64,000 bases of DNA from Candidatus Cloacimonadota bacterium (GTDB lineage: Bacteria; Cloacimonadota; Cloacimonadia; Cloacimonadales; Cloacimonadaceae). The position numbers and the translations under genes were made by a program. Shown one piece after another: positions 52,249 to 60,661 of this stretch; the stretch's first letter is position 1, and the number at the start of each line of letters is the position of its first letter. The notes beneath the pieces were generated by a model, which was given only the letters and a program-made list of their open reading frames with translations, ran no database searches and was not told the DNA's origin. The stretch lies in the NCBI GenBank assembly GCA_023228285.1, contig JALOBM010000002.1:1-64000 (forward strand). Reading direction: 5' to 3'.

Positions 52249-53061
52249 ATGAGAAAGATAAGCTTTCTTCTGCTACTTGTCTTATTGGGCTGCTCGGCCT
52301 CCAAAAAAGGCCTCCCCAGGGAAATAAGCACATTCACTCTGTTTGATACCATTAGTTTCGAAGAAACTGTGCAAAAGGCTTATTATCACCCCGGTACGAA
52401 GACAGTTTATGCCATGCAAACCGGGAGTCAGGAAATTGTCTTTTGGCGCAACGGCAAGCGTCAAAACGCCATTGGTGGATTGGGAAACCAAGCTACAAAC
52501 TTTCGCAGTTTGGCAGATTTTACCATGTCACAGGATGGCAGCATCTTCGCACTGGATTCTGTAGCTAGAGTGATAAAAAAGTTCAATCCCGATGGGAAAC
52601 TGATCGGGGATATGGAACTGAGCTATGTGCAACAACCCACGAAACTGGCTCTGGGAAACAGCCAGAATGTCTTTGTTTACGATGCGGCCGGATCAGAGAT
52701 CATCGCCTATGACTTGCTGGAAGGAGCTGAACTGTACCGCTTCGGCAAGTTCGAATTGAGCACCGTACATATGCTGTACGCAAATAAAGATTATGTGGTG
52801 GCTTACGACGATACCAAAGGGGAAAACACGCTGTTCTCCAGTTTGGGGCAGATGATCTCCAAAGATAGCGGACAATTGGTGTATGACCTCTACAACAATG
52901 CTATTGGCTTGAATGACGAGGCACTTATCAGCAAGATGAGTTCGGCATGGCTGCCAATGACTGGCGAAGTGGGGCTGATGACTATCTGTGGTGATACTAT
53001 TGCGATTGTGGTAGGCAAACAAGTGCGTTTGTTGAAACTGGATTATGCTGAGGTTCTTTAA
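52249..53061 (+). CDS. Lipoprotein with predicted beta-propeller repeats
   Basis: The protein is 270 aa. Lipobox LLGC gives an acylated Cys near residue 15. Repeats such as SQDGSIFALDSVARVIKKFNPDGK resemble NHL/6-bladed propeller units. Function unknown. Its 3' end overlaps lnt by 17 nt, which is apt as Lnt acylates lipoproteins, but such coupling may be chance. Confidence 0.8.
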   Translation: MRKISFLLLLVLLGCSASKKGLPREISTFTLFDTISFEETVQKAYYHPGTKTVYAMQTGSQEIVFWRNGKRQNAIGGLGNQATNFRSLADFTMSQDGSIFALDSVARVIKKFNPDGKLIGDMELSYVQQPTKLALGNSQNVFVYDAAGSEIIAYDLLEGAELYRFGKFELSTVHMLYANKDYVVAYDDTKGENTLFSSLGQMISKDSGQLVYDLYNNAIGLNDEALISKMSSAWLPMTGEVGLMTICGDTIAIVVGKQVRLLKLDYAEVL

Positions 53062-54538
53062 AACCTTCTACTTGCCCCTGATTGCAGGGATTCTGTTAAG
53101 CCTGTCCCGGGTTCCATTGTACTTGGGCTGGCTTGTGTTCGTGGCGTTTGTGCCACTGTTGTATTACTTTAAGCAAGGCAAGCATACATTAAAACAAAAC
53201 CTGATCTCCGCTATGTTGTTCTGTTTGGTGCAGATTTTGGTGGTTTTCAACTGGATTGGTTTGGTTACTCTGCTCGGATTGGTGGGAATATGGCTGATCT
53301 TTTCAGTGTATTATCTAATCACTTTTTTGGTTATCGAACAGGTGTGGCGCAAATCCCAGGCACTTGCCTACCCGATCTTTGTAACCGCCATCATCAGCTT
53401 TGAGTATCTGCAAAACTTTGGCGAAATGCGCTTCCCATGGTGGAACATAGGCTACTCCCTAGCGGATTACACTACTCTTTTGCAAGCTTTGGATTTGGGT
53501 GGATTGAGCCTGCTAGCTCTGTTAGTGCTTAGCATCAATTATTTAGTTTATCAGCTTACTCTGGGCAAACGCAGAGCAATCTTTCCCATAGTCGTGTGCT
53601 GTATAGCCTGGTATGCGTACGGCCAATACCGCCTGCTCACCTTGCCTCTAGAGAAGCAAAGCCAAAGAATCAGCGTGATGCAGCCATCCATAGAGCAAGA
53701 TGAGAAATGGGATATCGAGAAATACCGGGAAATTATTGAAGTATATCGGGAACTAAGTGCGCAAGCTTCTAAAAACGGAACTCAACTGCATATCTATCCC
53801 GAAGCAGCCATCCCGGACTATCTGATGTATTCAGAGCAAGCCCACACAGATCTGACCAGCATTATAGACGCAAATCAAATGAGCATTTTCACCGGCTTTC
53901 CCCATGTGGAACAAGCTCCTCCGGAACATCCTCAATCCCATTACTATTACAATGCTGCCGCTCTTTTTCACCCTTATCGACATGAACCCAAACTGTTCTA
54001 CAAAAACATCCTGGTTCCGGTGGGTGAAAGAATGCTGTGGTTGGATCATTTCCCCTTTTTGTGGAAGCTGCAGTTTGGTCAGGCAAATTGGGAGTTTGGC
54101 ACCACCATCCCTCGTTATGAATATGACGGTATGGAGTTCACTCCCTCCATATGTTACGAATTGGCCTTCCCGCATTTTATGCAGCGGGCAAATTTCAACT
54201 CCCGTAAAGCAGATTTTCATGTGAACATCACGAACGATGCTTGGTTCGGAACCTCATACGGCCCATGGTTGCATGGCATGATGAGTAAATTTAGGGCAAT
54301 CGAATCTCGCATACAGATTTATCGTAGTGCCAATACCGGTATTTCCATGATCGTAAATCCAAAGGGAGAGATTATCAGCTCGGCCTCATTGTTTGAACGT
54401 ACCAACATTAACGCGGAGCTCTACACATGTGCCGATACGCCCTTATATCATAGAATCTATCCTTACCCCTGGATATTTGTGTGCCTTACGGCAGTCCTTA
54501 CCATCTATAGCTTCATTATTCCAAGGAGAGGCCTATGA
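53045..54538 (+). CDS. lnt: Apolipoprotein N-acyltransferase
   Basis: The protein is 497 aa. N-terminal membrane helices (about 5-195) are followed by the nitrilase-fold domain with the catalytic triad Glu253 (YPEAAIPDY), Lys320 (FYKNILVPVGE) and Cys370 (SICYELAFP), and a final helix near 475. It adds the third acyl chain to lipoproteins in the inner membrane. Its presence supports a diderm envelope. It overlaps both neighbours. Confidence 0.95.
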   Translation: MLRFFKTFYLPLIAGILLSLSRVPLYLGWLVFVAFVPLLYYFKQGKHTLKQNLISAMLFCLVQILVVFNWIGLVTLLGLVGIWLIFSVYYLITFLVIEQVWRKSQALAYPIFVTAIISFEYLQNFGEMRFPWWNIGYSLADYTTLLQALDLGGLSLLALLVLSINYLVYQLTLGKRRAIFPIVVCCIAWYAYGQYRLLTLPLEKQSQRISVMQPSIEQDEKWDIEKYREIIEVYRELSAQASKNGTQLHIYPEAAIPDYLMYSEQAHTDLTSIIDANQMSIFTGFPHVEQAPPEHPQSHYYYNAAALFHPYRHEPKLFYKNILVPVGERMLWLDHFPFLWKLQFGQANWEFGTTIPRYEYDGMEFTPSICYELAFPHFMQRANFNSRKADFHVNITNDAWFGTSYGPWLHGMMSKFRAIESRIQIYRSANTGISMIVNPKGEIISSASLFERTNINAELYTCADTPLYHRIYPYPWIFVCLTAVLTIYSFIIPRRGL

Positions 54539-54912
54539 CCAAGCATTATTACAGTATTGGCGAAGTAAGCAATCTGTTGGATGTCAAACCTCATGTTTTA
54601 CGCTATTGGGAAGTAGAGATTCCCGCCATCCGCCCCAAAAAGAGCGGACACAAACGCCGTTACAATCTGCAGCAAATTGAAACCCTGAAGAAGATCAAGG
54701 ACATGCTATACAACCAACACTATACTATTGAGGGAGCCAAGCAGAAGCTGAGATTGGATAAAGAACTGCGGCAAGAGCTACGCGAAGAAGCGGTGGCCAA
54801 GCAGAGACTAAAAGTGGATGCGGCCTTGCCGGCAATTGCGAAAGAACTGATGGACTTAAAGAACGGTCTCATTCAACTGAAGAAAGAATGTAAAAAATTA
54901 GCAGGAAAATAA
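54535..54912 (+). CDS. MerR-family transcriptional regulator
   Basis: The protein is 125 aa. The N-terminal winged helix (HYYSIGEVSNLLDVKPHVLRYWE, near 3-25) is typical of MerR; a coiled-coil dimerisation helix follows, and then a short tail without metal Cys. As no effector domain is evident, it could be a nucleoid-type or constitutive regulator, as in MerR proteins of related bacteria. It lies between lnt and glyQ. Confidence 0.88.
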   Translation: MTKHYYSIGEVSNLLDVKPHVLRYWEVEIPAIRPKKSGHKRRYNLQQIETLKKIKDMLYNQHYTIEGAKQKLRLDKELRQELREEAVAKQRLKVDAALPAIAKELMDLKNGLIQLKKECKKLAGK

Positions 54913-54915
54913 CAA

Positions 54916-55770
54916 ATGGAATTTCAACGTATAATCCAATGCCTTCAAGAATTTTGGGCGGGAAAGGGCTGCAACTTGATTCAGCCATACGACATCGAAA
55001 TGGGTGCCGGAACCTTTCATCCGGCCACTTTCTTTGGCGCTTTAGGAAATAAAGACACCGCCATCGCCTATCCCCAAGCCTGCCGCAGACCCAAAGACGG
55101 ACGTTATGGGGACAATCCTAATCGCTTTCAGCATTATTACCAGTTTCAGGTGATCATCAAGCCCTGCCCGGACGACATCCAGAATCAGTATCTGAAGAGT
55201 CTTCAAGCTATTGGTATCGAATTGGAGAAACATGATATTCGCTTTGTGGAAGACGATTGGGAGTCTCCTACCCTGGGCGCCTGGGGCTTGGGTTGGGAAG
55301 TATGGTTGGATGGCATGGAGATATCACAATTCACATATTTTCAACAAGTCGGCAGTGTGGATGTATTCCCAGTTCCGGTGGAGCTGACATATGGTTTGGA
55401 GCGCTTGGCGATGTATATTCAAGATGTCTCAGATTATCGAGAGTTGGATTACAGTGCCAAAAGCAAATATGCGGACTTATATTATCACAAAGAACTGGAA
55501 TACTCTGCCTACAACTTTGAGTATGCGGACACCGCTCTCCTTTTTGATTTGTTTACAAAATACGAAACCGAGTGCCAGAGACTAATCCAGGGGGGGTTGG
55601 TATATCCCGCCTACGATATGCTTCTGAAGAGCTCTCACACCTTCAACCTGCTGGATGCCAGAGGCGTGATCAGCGTTACTGAGCGTGCTGCCTACATCGG
55701 CAGAATCCGCAATCTGGCAAAGATATGTGCCACCACCTACATGGCAAAGTATTGTAAGGAGGAAAAATGA
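54916..55770 (+). CDS. glyQ: Glycyl-tRNA synthetase alpha subunit
   Basis: The protein is 284 aa, with the class II motifs of Gly[19 protein letters not shown] (near 22), [22 protein letters not shown] (near 59) and the C-terminal [11 protein letters not shown]. It pairs with GlyS (16407, minus strand), which in most bacteria is the next gene; here the two are about 36 kb apart. It overlaps the next gene by 4 nt. Confidence 0.95.
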   Translation: MEFQRIIQCLQEFWAGKGCNLIQPYDIEMGAGTFHPATFFGALGNKDTAIAYPQACRRPKDGRYGDNPNRFQHYYQFQVIIKPCPDDIQNQYLKSLQAIGIELEKHDIRFVEDDWESPTLGAWGLGWEVWLDGMEISQFTYFQQVGSVDVFPVPVELTYGLERLAMYIQDVSDYRELDYSAKSKYADLYYHKELEYSAYNFEYADTALLFDLFTKYETECQRLIQGGLVYPAYDMLLKSSHTFNLLDARGVISVTERAAYIGRIRNLAKICATTYMAKYCKEEK

Positions 55771-56438
55771 ACCATCCTTATGGCGGTTTGCTGAATGCAC
55801 TCAGCAATATCCAGGATCGCTTGATCCAAGTAAACGTGTACAAAGACCTCTGGGGCAGTTACAACTCTGTAGTAATCCTGGACGAGGATCCTGACGGCTG
55901 GCTGCTGAAGCTGACTCCTTTGGCCAAATATATCCACAAGCATAGATTGAATTTGCCCCTGATAATCAATCGCCGTTTTATCCAGTATTCTCTGGATTCC
56001 TATCCGCTTGAGTTCATCAACATAGTTAGCAGCCAACACATGAATCTGATGCAGAAAGAGGACTTGCTTTCAAATCTGAAAATAGTGCCTTCCGATGTTC
56101 GTCTGCAAATGGAGCGCGAGTTCAAGAGTAAATGGCTCCTTACTCGCCAGATTGTTTTGGAAGGCCGGATGAACAGCCGCAATCTGCGAGAGACTCTGCA
56201 CATTTCCATTCGAGCGTTGATTCCCGCATTTAAAGGCTTCTTCTTCCTGGCAAATCAGACATATCCTCAGAGCCGCAAAGATCTCTTTGATCAAGCTGCT
56301 TTGATCACCAAGATCGATTTGAACGCCCTGGGTATTTGGCTGGAAAACAGCATTATAGAACTTGCCGATATAGAACGATATCTGGCAATCCTGCAAAAAC
56401 TTATGGAATTGATGGAGACATATCCCATAGACGTATGA
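55767..56438 (+). CDS. Conserved-looking protein of unknown function
   Basis: The protein is 223 aa, predicted helical, with no signal peptide. The N-terminus [25 protein letters not shown] and SYPLEFINI recall minimal nucleotidyltransferase proteins (G-S followed by an acidic pair), but the motif is not complete and I do not assign this. It is sandwiched by 4-nt overlaps between glyQ and the amidohydrolase-like gene, which suggests a shared job. Confidence 0.7.
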   Translation: MNHPYGGLLNALSNIQDRLIQVNVYKDLWGSYNSVVILDEDPDGWLLKLTPLAKYIHKHRLNLPLIINRRFIQYSLDSYPLEFINIVSSQHMNLMQKEDLLSNLKIVPSDVRLQMEREFKSKWLLTRQIVLEGRMNSRNLRETLHISIRALIPAFKGFFFLANQTYPQSRKDLFDQAALITKIDLNALGIWLENSIIELADIERYLAILQKLMELMETYPIDV

Positions 56439-57220
56439 TTCAGTGTAAATACAATCTTGGAGACAGCAAAAAGCCAGTTCTGGCACTTGCAATTCACAAT
56501 GGACATCGGATTCCTGAGGCCATGAAACCTTATACAAGCATAAGCGCTTCAGACCGCTTTCGTGAAGAGGACCCTCATACCGGGCTTTTCGCTGCCTTAT
56601 TTGAAAACCACTTGATAGTGGAAACCAGCCGTTTTGCCGTGGATCTGAACCGGGGACTGGAGAAATGCGTATATCTGAAGCCAGAAGATGCCTGGGGCTT
56701 GGAAACCAGAATTGGAACGATGCCTGATCCTTTGTACAAAGACTTGCTCGGTTCTTATACTGATTGGTACAACACTCTCATCTATCAGGTGAACAGATTG
56801 TTGAACATCCACCCCTTTCTATTTGTGCTGGATATTCACAGCTTCAACCACCGCCGTGGTGGAGCAGATGCAGAACCAGATCCCCAGATTGATAATCCTG
56901 ATATCATCCTGGGGCGCAGCAATATGCCCCAAAAGCTCTACCCCTTGGTGGAAGATTTACGAGAGAGGTTGAAGGGGAAAGACTTCTTGGATTCTCAACT
57001 GGATGTCCGCTGTGATGTGAAATTCCCCGGTGGACAATTGCCCCGCTTTCTCCATGAACGTTATCCCGATCGAGTACTCTGCATCGCCGTGGAGTTTAAA
57101 AAGATATTTATGGACGAATGGACAGGGAAGCTAGATCCCGTCGCCATGCATGACTTACAAGAAATCTTTGTATCAGTAGCCCAAGGGTGGATCCGGGATC
57201 AATATTCCAAAATCACCTAA
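56435..57220 (+). CDS. N-formylglutamate amidohydrolase-family protein
   Basis: The protein is 261 aa from the ATG at 56435, which overlaps the previous stop; the open frame runs 99 bp further upstream within the previous gene. AIHNGHRIP and DIHSFNHRRGG (near 145) are zinc-binding-type motifs of the FGase family. Possible substrates are N-formylglutamate or another N-acylated amino acid; with no histidine-pathway gene nearby the substrate is open. Confidence 0.82.
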   Translation: MIQCKYNLGDSKKPVLALAIHNGHRIPEAMKPYTSISASDRFREEDPHTGLFAALFENHLIVETSRFAVDLNRGLEKCVYLKPEDAWGLETRIGTMPDPLYKDLLGSYTDWYNTLIYQVNRLLNIHPFLFVLDIHSFNHRRGGADAEPDPQIDNPDIILGRSNMPQKLYPLVEDLRERLKGKDFLDSQLDVRCDVKFPGGQLPRFLHERYPDRVLCIAVEFKKIFMDEWTGKLDPVAMHDLQEIFVSVAQGWIRDQYSKIT

Positions 57221-57314
57221 CAGTAATACTATTACCTGCCTGTTTGAGAATGGAACAGCGCCTGCAAAAGGCTATACTGCCCATTTTTAACCTCAATAGG
57301 TTACTCTCTCGTCA

Positions 57315-57338
57315 AGTTTCTTATTGACAAAAGAAACT
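57315..57338. promoter_or_regulatory. Inverted repeat over the -35 of the superoxide reductase promoter
   Basis: AGTTTCTT (57315-57322) and AAGAAACT (57331-57338) form a perfect 8-bp inverted repeat with an 8-nt spacer. The spacer carries most of the -35 TTGACA. This placement is typical of a repressor operator; it does not match the usual PerR or Fur consensus that I know. Confidence 0.5.
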
Positions 57339-57352
57339 AAGCATAAGATACT
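57324..57352 (+). promoter_or_regulatory. Promoter of the SOR-rubrerythrin-rubredoxin operon
   Basis: TTGACA (57324-57329) and GATACT (57347-57352) at 17-nt spacing, about 33 nt before the ATG at 57385. Confidence 0.55.
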
Positions 57353-57384
57353 TGGTACATGGACTTAAAACCATGGAGGTAAAG

Positions 57385-57762
57385 ATGATTACATTACGTC
57401 AAGTATGGCATTGCCCAATATGTGGAAATACAGTAGAAGCTGTATATGGTGGTCAAGGTGAATTGGTATGTTGTGGCGAGCCGATGAAGCTATTAAAAGA
57501 GAATGCTGTGGACGCAGCCAAAGAAAAGCACGTTCCTGTCGTAAGCGACTTGGGTAACTCCATCAGGGTCGAGGTAGGTTCTGTACCTCATCCGATGGAA
57601 GAGAAGCACTATATTGTTTTTGTGGAAGTACTTACAAAGAAGAAAGTATATCGTCACGAGTTCAAACCCGGAGAAGCTCCCGTAGCGGAGTTTCCGGTTA
57701 AGAAAGCCGAAGTGGAATCAGTACGAGAGTATTGCAATCTGCATGGCTTGTGGAAAGCATAA
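57385..57762 (+). CDS. Desulfoferrodoxin (superoxide reductase)
   Basis: The protein is 125 aa from the ATG at 57385 (GGAGG upstream). An N-terminal desulforedoxin domain with Cys10, Cys13, Cys29 and Cys30 binds Fe(Cys)4. The second domain carries the SOR centre: His49 (KEKHVPVV), two His in VPHPMEEKHYI, the C-terminal Cys and His in CNLHGLW. It reduces superoxide to hydrogen peroxide without making O2, useful to anaerobes. Rubrerythrin and rubredoxin follow in the same transcript. Confidence 0.95.
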   Translation: MITLRQVWHCPICGNTVEAVYGGQGELVCCGEPMKLLKENAVDAAKEKHVPVVSDLGNSIRVEVGSVPHPMEEKHYIVFVEVLTKKKVYRHEFKPGEAPVAEFPVKKAEVESVREYCNLHGLWKA

Positions 57763-57786
57763 AAAGAAACACCTGGAGGTAGATAA

Positions 57787-58383
57787 ATGTCCTTTAAAGA
57801 TAGCAGAACTGCAGAAAACCTAATGAAATCATTTGCTGGAGAGTGTCAAGCCAGAATGCGCTATGAGTACTCTGCCAAGACTGCAAAGAAAGAAGGCTTT
57901 GAACAAATTTCCAATATCTTTGTGGAAACAGCTTTAAACGAAAAAGAACATGCCAAAGTATTCTTCCGCCACTTGTTAAAAAACGGCATTGAAGGCGAGA
58001 TGATCAACATCACCGCCTCATATCCCGTGGGCTGGAGCGAGACCGAAGAAGGCACGATCAAGAATCTGGATTATGCCGCCAAGGGTGAAAACGAAGAATG
58101 GACCGAGCTCTATCCCATGTTTGCAGACATCGCCGAGGAAGAAGGCTACAAAGATATCGCCCTATCTTGGAGGATGGTATCTAAAGTTGAAAAAGAACAC
58201 GAGAAGCGCTTCCGAATACTCTATAATAACGTGAAAAACCTGAAAGTGTTCAAGAAGGACGATAAAGTATTTTGGAAATGTCTAAATTGCGGTTATATTC
58301 ATGAAGGGGATACAGCTCCCAAGGTGTGTCCCGTGTGTAATCACCCGCAAGCATATTTTGAACTACATATAGAGACATACTAA
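57787..58383 (+). CDS. Rubrerythrin
   Basis: The protein is 198 aa. The four-helix ferritin-like domain (about 1-150) has ExxH motifs ([35 protein letters not shown]), and a C-terminal rubredoxin-like domain ([21 protein letters not shown]) binds Fe. It reduces hydrogen peroxide with electrons from rubredoxin encoded next. It lies 24 bp after the superoxide reductase. Confidence 0.95.
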   Translation: MSFKDSRTAENLMKSFAGECQARMRYEYSAKTAKKEGFEQISNIFVETALNEKEHAKVFFRHLLKNGIEGEMINITASYPVGWSETEEGTIKNLDYAAKGENEEWTELYPMFADIAEEEGYKDIALSWRMVSKVEKEHEKRFRILYNNVKNLKVFKKDDKVFWKCLNCGYIHEGDTAPKVCPVCNHPQAYFELHIETY

Positions 58384-58399
58384 ATCCTGGAGGATATCA

Positions 58400-58540
58400 A
58401 TGCAAAAGTATCAATGCATCGCCTGTGGCTGGATTTACGATCCCGCTGAGAACGACAACATACCGTTTGAACAACTTCCTGAAGATTTTGTTTGCCCAGA
58501 ATGCGGTGTCAGTAAAGACATGTTCGAACCACTTGATTAA
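58400..58540 (+). CDS. Rubredoxin (short loop-deleted form)
   Basis: This 46-aa gene starts at an ATG with GGAGG 6 nt upstream. Cys6-x2-Cys9 ([10 protein letters not shown]) and Cys32-x2-Cys35 (CPECGVS) bind Fe. It is several residues shorter than the usual 52-54, the gap lying in the loop between the Cys pairs, as in known loop-deleted rubredoxins. It should donate electrons to the SOR and rubrerythrin. Confidence 0.92.
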   Translation: MQKYQCIACGWIYDPAENDNIPFEQLPEDFVCPECGVSKDMFEPLD

Positions 58541-58553
58541 CAGATCCTTTAAC

Positions 58554-58579
58554 GCCGGGAAGCTAACAACCTTCCCGGC
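58554..58579 (+). terminator. Terminator of the SOR operon
   Basis: GCCGGGAAG (58554-58562) pairs perfectly with CTTCCCGGC (58571-58579), loop of 8 nt, followed by ATTTGCTTATT. It separates rubredoxin from the ferritin-like gene. Confidence 0.8.
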
Positions 58580-58619
58580 ATTTGCTTATTAATCCTTCCT
58601 GGTCCTATGTCGAGGAGTT

Positions 58620-59072
58620 ATGACAATCCCTGAATTCAATGAAATCTTGGATTTTGCCGTTGAACGCGAGCAAGCAGCAGTATCATTCTATAGAAAACTG
58701 CAACAACAAAGCAAATTTGCCGATCAAAAGGAGATGCTCAAGGAACTGGAACAGATGGAGATGGGGCATATAGTGGTTATTGAGAGCATTCGTAAAAAGG
58801 GCGTGAAAGCCGAAGATATCCAAAAAACCAGAAACCTGAAGATCAGCGAATACTTAGTAAAAGAACCGGATGAAAAGGAACTGAGCTACCAAAGCATCCT
58901 CATCCAAGCTATGAAGCGCGAAGAAAGCTCTTTCAAGCTATACTCCGAGATGAGCCTGAAGTTCACCGATGAGGAAATATCCACTCTCTTTCGCAGATTG
59001 GCCTCCGATGAAGCCAAACACAAGCTGCATTTTGAAATACTATACGACGAGTTTATCAGCAAGGGAAATTGA
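58620..59072 (+). CDS. Ferritin-like (rubrerythrin-related) protein
   Basis: The protein is 150 aa, two helical pairs with EREQAAVSFYRKL, EQMEMGH and SDEAKHKLHFE (Glu/His ligands for di-iron). No rubredoxin domain is present. It could detoxify peroxide or store iron; the gene follows the SOR operon terminator and overlaps tsaB by 4 nt. Confidence 0.85.
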   Translation: MTIPEFNEILDFAVEREQAAVSFYRKLQQQSKFADQKEMLKELEQMEMGHIVVIESIRKKGVKAEDIQKTRNLKISEYLVKEPDEKELSYQSILIQAMKREESSFKLYSEMSLKFTDEEISTLFRRLASDEAKHKLHFEILYDEFISKGN

Positions 59073-59746
59073 AACTAGCATTAGACTGCTCTCAGAGCTC
59101 CGGATCCATCGCCCTCAGCGATAAGGAACGCATTTTATATAGCGCTTTCTTTGATATCCGCATCACTCACAGCGAGACCCTGATGCCCGTATTGGATGCT
59201 GCGATGAAATTGTGCGGTTACCAGCCTCAAGACATCGAGGAGATATATGTCTGTCTTGGTCCGGGATCATTTACCGGACTGCGTATAGGCCTTTCCACAG
59301 CAAAAGGTATTGCTTTTGCCCACAATCTCCGGGTACTCGCTTTCAGCTCTTTGGAATTAACCGCTCTGCCTTGCGTTATCAGCGGAAAGAATATACTGAG
59401 CCTGATCGATGCCAAAATGAAAGAAGTATACTTGGCGGGATTCGATGAACGGTTGCAGCCCACCATTCCCCCCTGTGTGATCTCACCGGGGGATATTGTC
59501 AATTATAAGATCCAGGATTATATCCTCACCGGCAGCGGAACTGGAGCGGTGGCCTCAGTCCTTCAATCTGCAAACATCGAAGCCTTCATTGCCCCGGTCT
59601 ATCTCCATCATCCCAAAGCGGAACTACTCTTTGAACTGGAGCAGTACACCCACCCAAAGATATATCAAGGCAAAGACTTAGCTGATCTGGAACCACTATA
59701 CATCCGTGATAGCACTGCCCAGATCAAGCATAAGGCAAAAAGTTAG
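59069..59746 (+). CDS. tsaB: tRNA threonylcarbamoyladenosine biosynthesis protein TsaB
   Basis: The protein is 225 aa, with a TTG start overlapping the previous stop. The ASKHA-type N-terminus ALDCSQSSGSIAL (near 3) and YVCLGPGSFTGLRIGLSTAKG (near 60) are the diagnostic TsaB motifs. It scaffolds TsaD in making t6A37 of tRNA. Its end lies 12 bp from the convergent transporter. Confidence 0.92.
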   Translation: MKLALDCSQSSGSIALSDKERILYSAFFDIRITHSETLMPVLDAAMKLCGYQPQDIEEIYVCLGPGSFTGLRIGLSTAKGIAFAHNLRVLAFSSLELTALPCVISGKNILSLIDAKMKEVYLAGFDERLQPTIPPCVISPGDIVNYKIQDYILTGSGTGAVASVLQSANIEAFIAPVYLHHPKAELLFELEQYTHPKIYQGKDLADLEPLYIRDSTAQIKHKAKS

Positions 59747-59758
59747 ATCCTTCCTGTA

Positions 59759-60661
59759 TCAACCGAACCAATATATCAATAATGGCACATAAAACAGCGC
59801 TATTATTATTGAAAAGCTCACCATCGTTGCAGCAAACTCCCGATCCATGTTCTCCAGATTCGCAAAAATCAAAGTGTTAAAACCAATCGGAAGTGCCGAA
59901 CACACGATCACTGTAGTAGCGGTAAGCTCTTGCAATCCAAAGATTAAAGCCAGAAGCCAACCGATTCCCAATCCCAAACCCATGCGGATGAAGATCGCCA
60001 AAAATGCTTTGCCAATGTTCTTTCTGCGAGGTGCAAAGTACAAACCCAAGGCAATCATTACCAAAGTTGTAGTTGGCTGCCCAATCAGGTTCAAAACATT
60101 CACTGACACCGGATTTAGTTTGAATCCCAGGACTTTTATCAGCAAAGCAATCAGCATGGCATAGAGTGGCGGAAGCTTCAGGAATTTACCCCAGGCAATT
60201 TTGTCGGTATGGGCATTGTCACCATATTTGATGGCGTTAAAATAGGTAAACGTGAATATCATGAAGGTGTTGCCGATGTCAAACAGCGACGCCCTGGCCA
60301 GACCCTCATCGCCAAAAGCTGCATGAAAGAGGGGTAGAGCATAGGCGGTATTCATTATCATCGTGCCCACCAAAAAGCTTCCGAACATCGGTCTGGGAAG
60401 CTGCATTGCCTTGTTTGCCAGAGTGGATACCATGTACATCACCATCACCACTATCATGGCAAAGACAGGGATGAATAACATCTCTGCACTTACCTGAACA
60501 TTGTATATTGCCAGGATAGTAAGGGCTGGCAGACTGATGTTCAATACAAATTTAAGCAGGATGGGGGCATCATCTTTGCTCAACATTCGCAGTTTCTTGA
60601 CGCTCACTCCCACAAAGAATGCTACTATCAGCGGAACTATCTTTTCTACAAATGGATTCAT
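59759..60661 (-). CDS. AEC-family (auxin efflux carrier-type) transporter
   Basis: The protein is 300 aa with about ten transmembrane helices; the pattern LKFVLNISLPALTILAIYNV and the NTAYALPLF site near the middle are typical of AEC/MleP permeases. Substrates of this family are malate-like organic acids or unknown small anions. It overlaps the Pit gene by 4 nt. Confidence 0.85.
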   Translation of the reverse strand: MNPFVEKIVPLIVAFFVGVSVKKLRMLSKDDAPILLKFVLNISLPALTILAIYNVQVSAEMLFIPVFAMIVVMVMYMVSTLANKAMQLPRPMFGSFLVGTMIMNTAYALPLFHAAFGDEGLARASLFDIGNTFMIFTFTYFNAIKYGDNAHTDKIAWGKFLKLPPLYAMLIALLIKVLGFKLNPVSVNVLNLIGQPTTTLVMIALGLYFAPRRKNIGKAFLAIFIRMGLGLGIGWLLALIFGLQELTATTVIVCSALPIGFNTLIFANLENMDREFAATMVSFSIIIALFYVPLLIYWFG

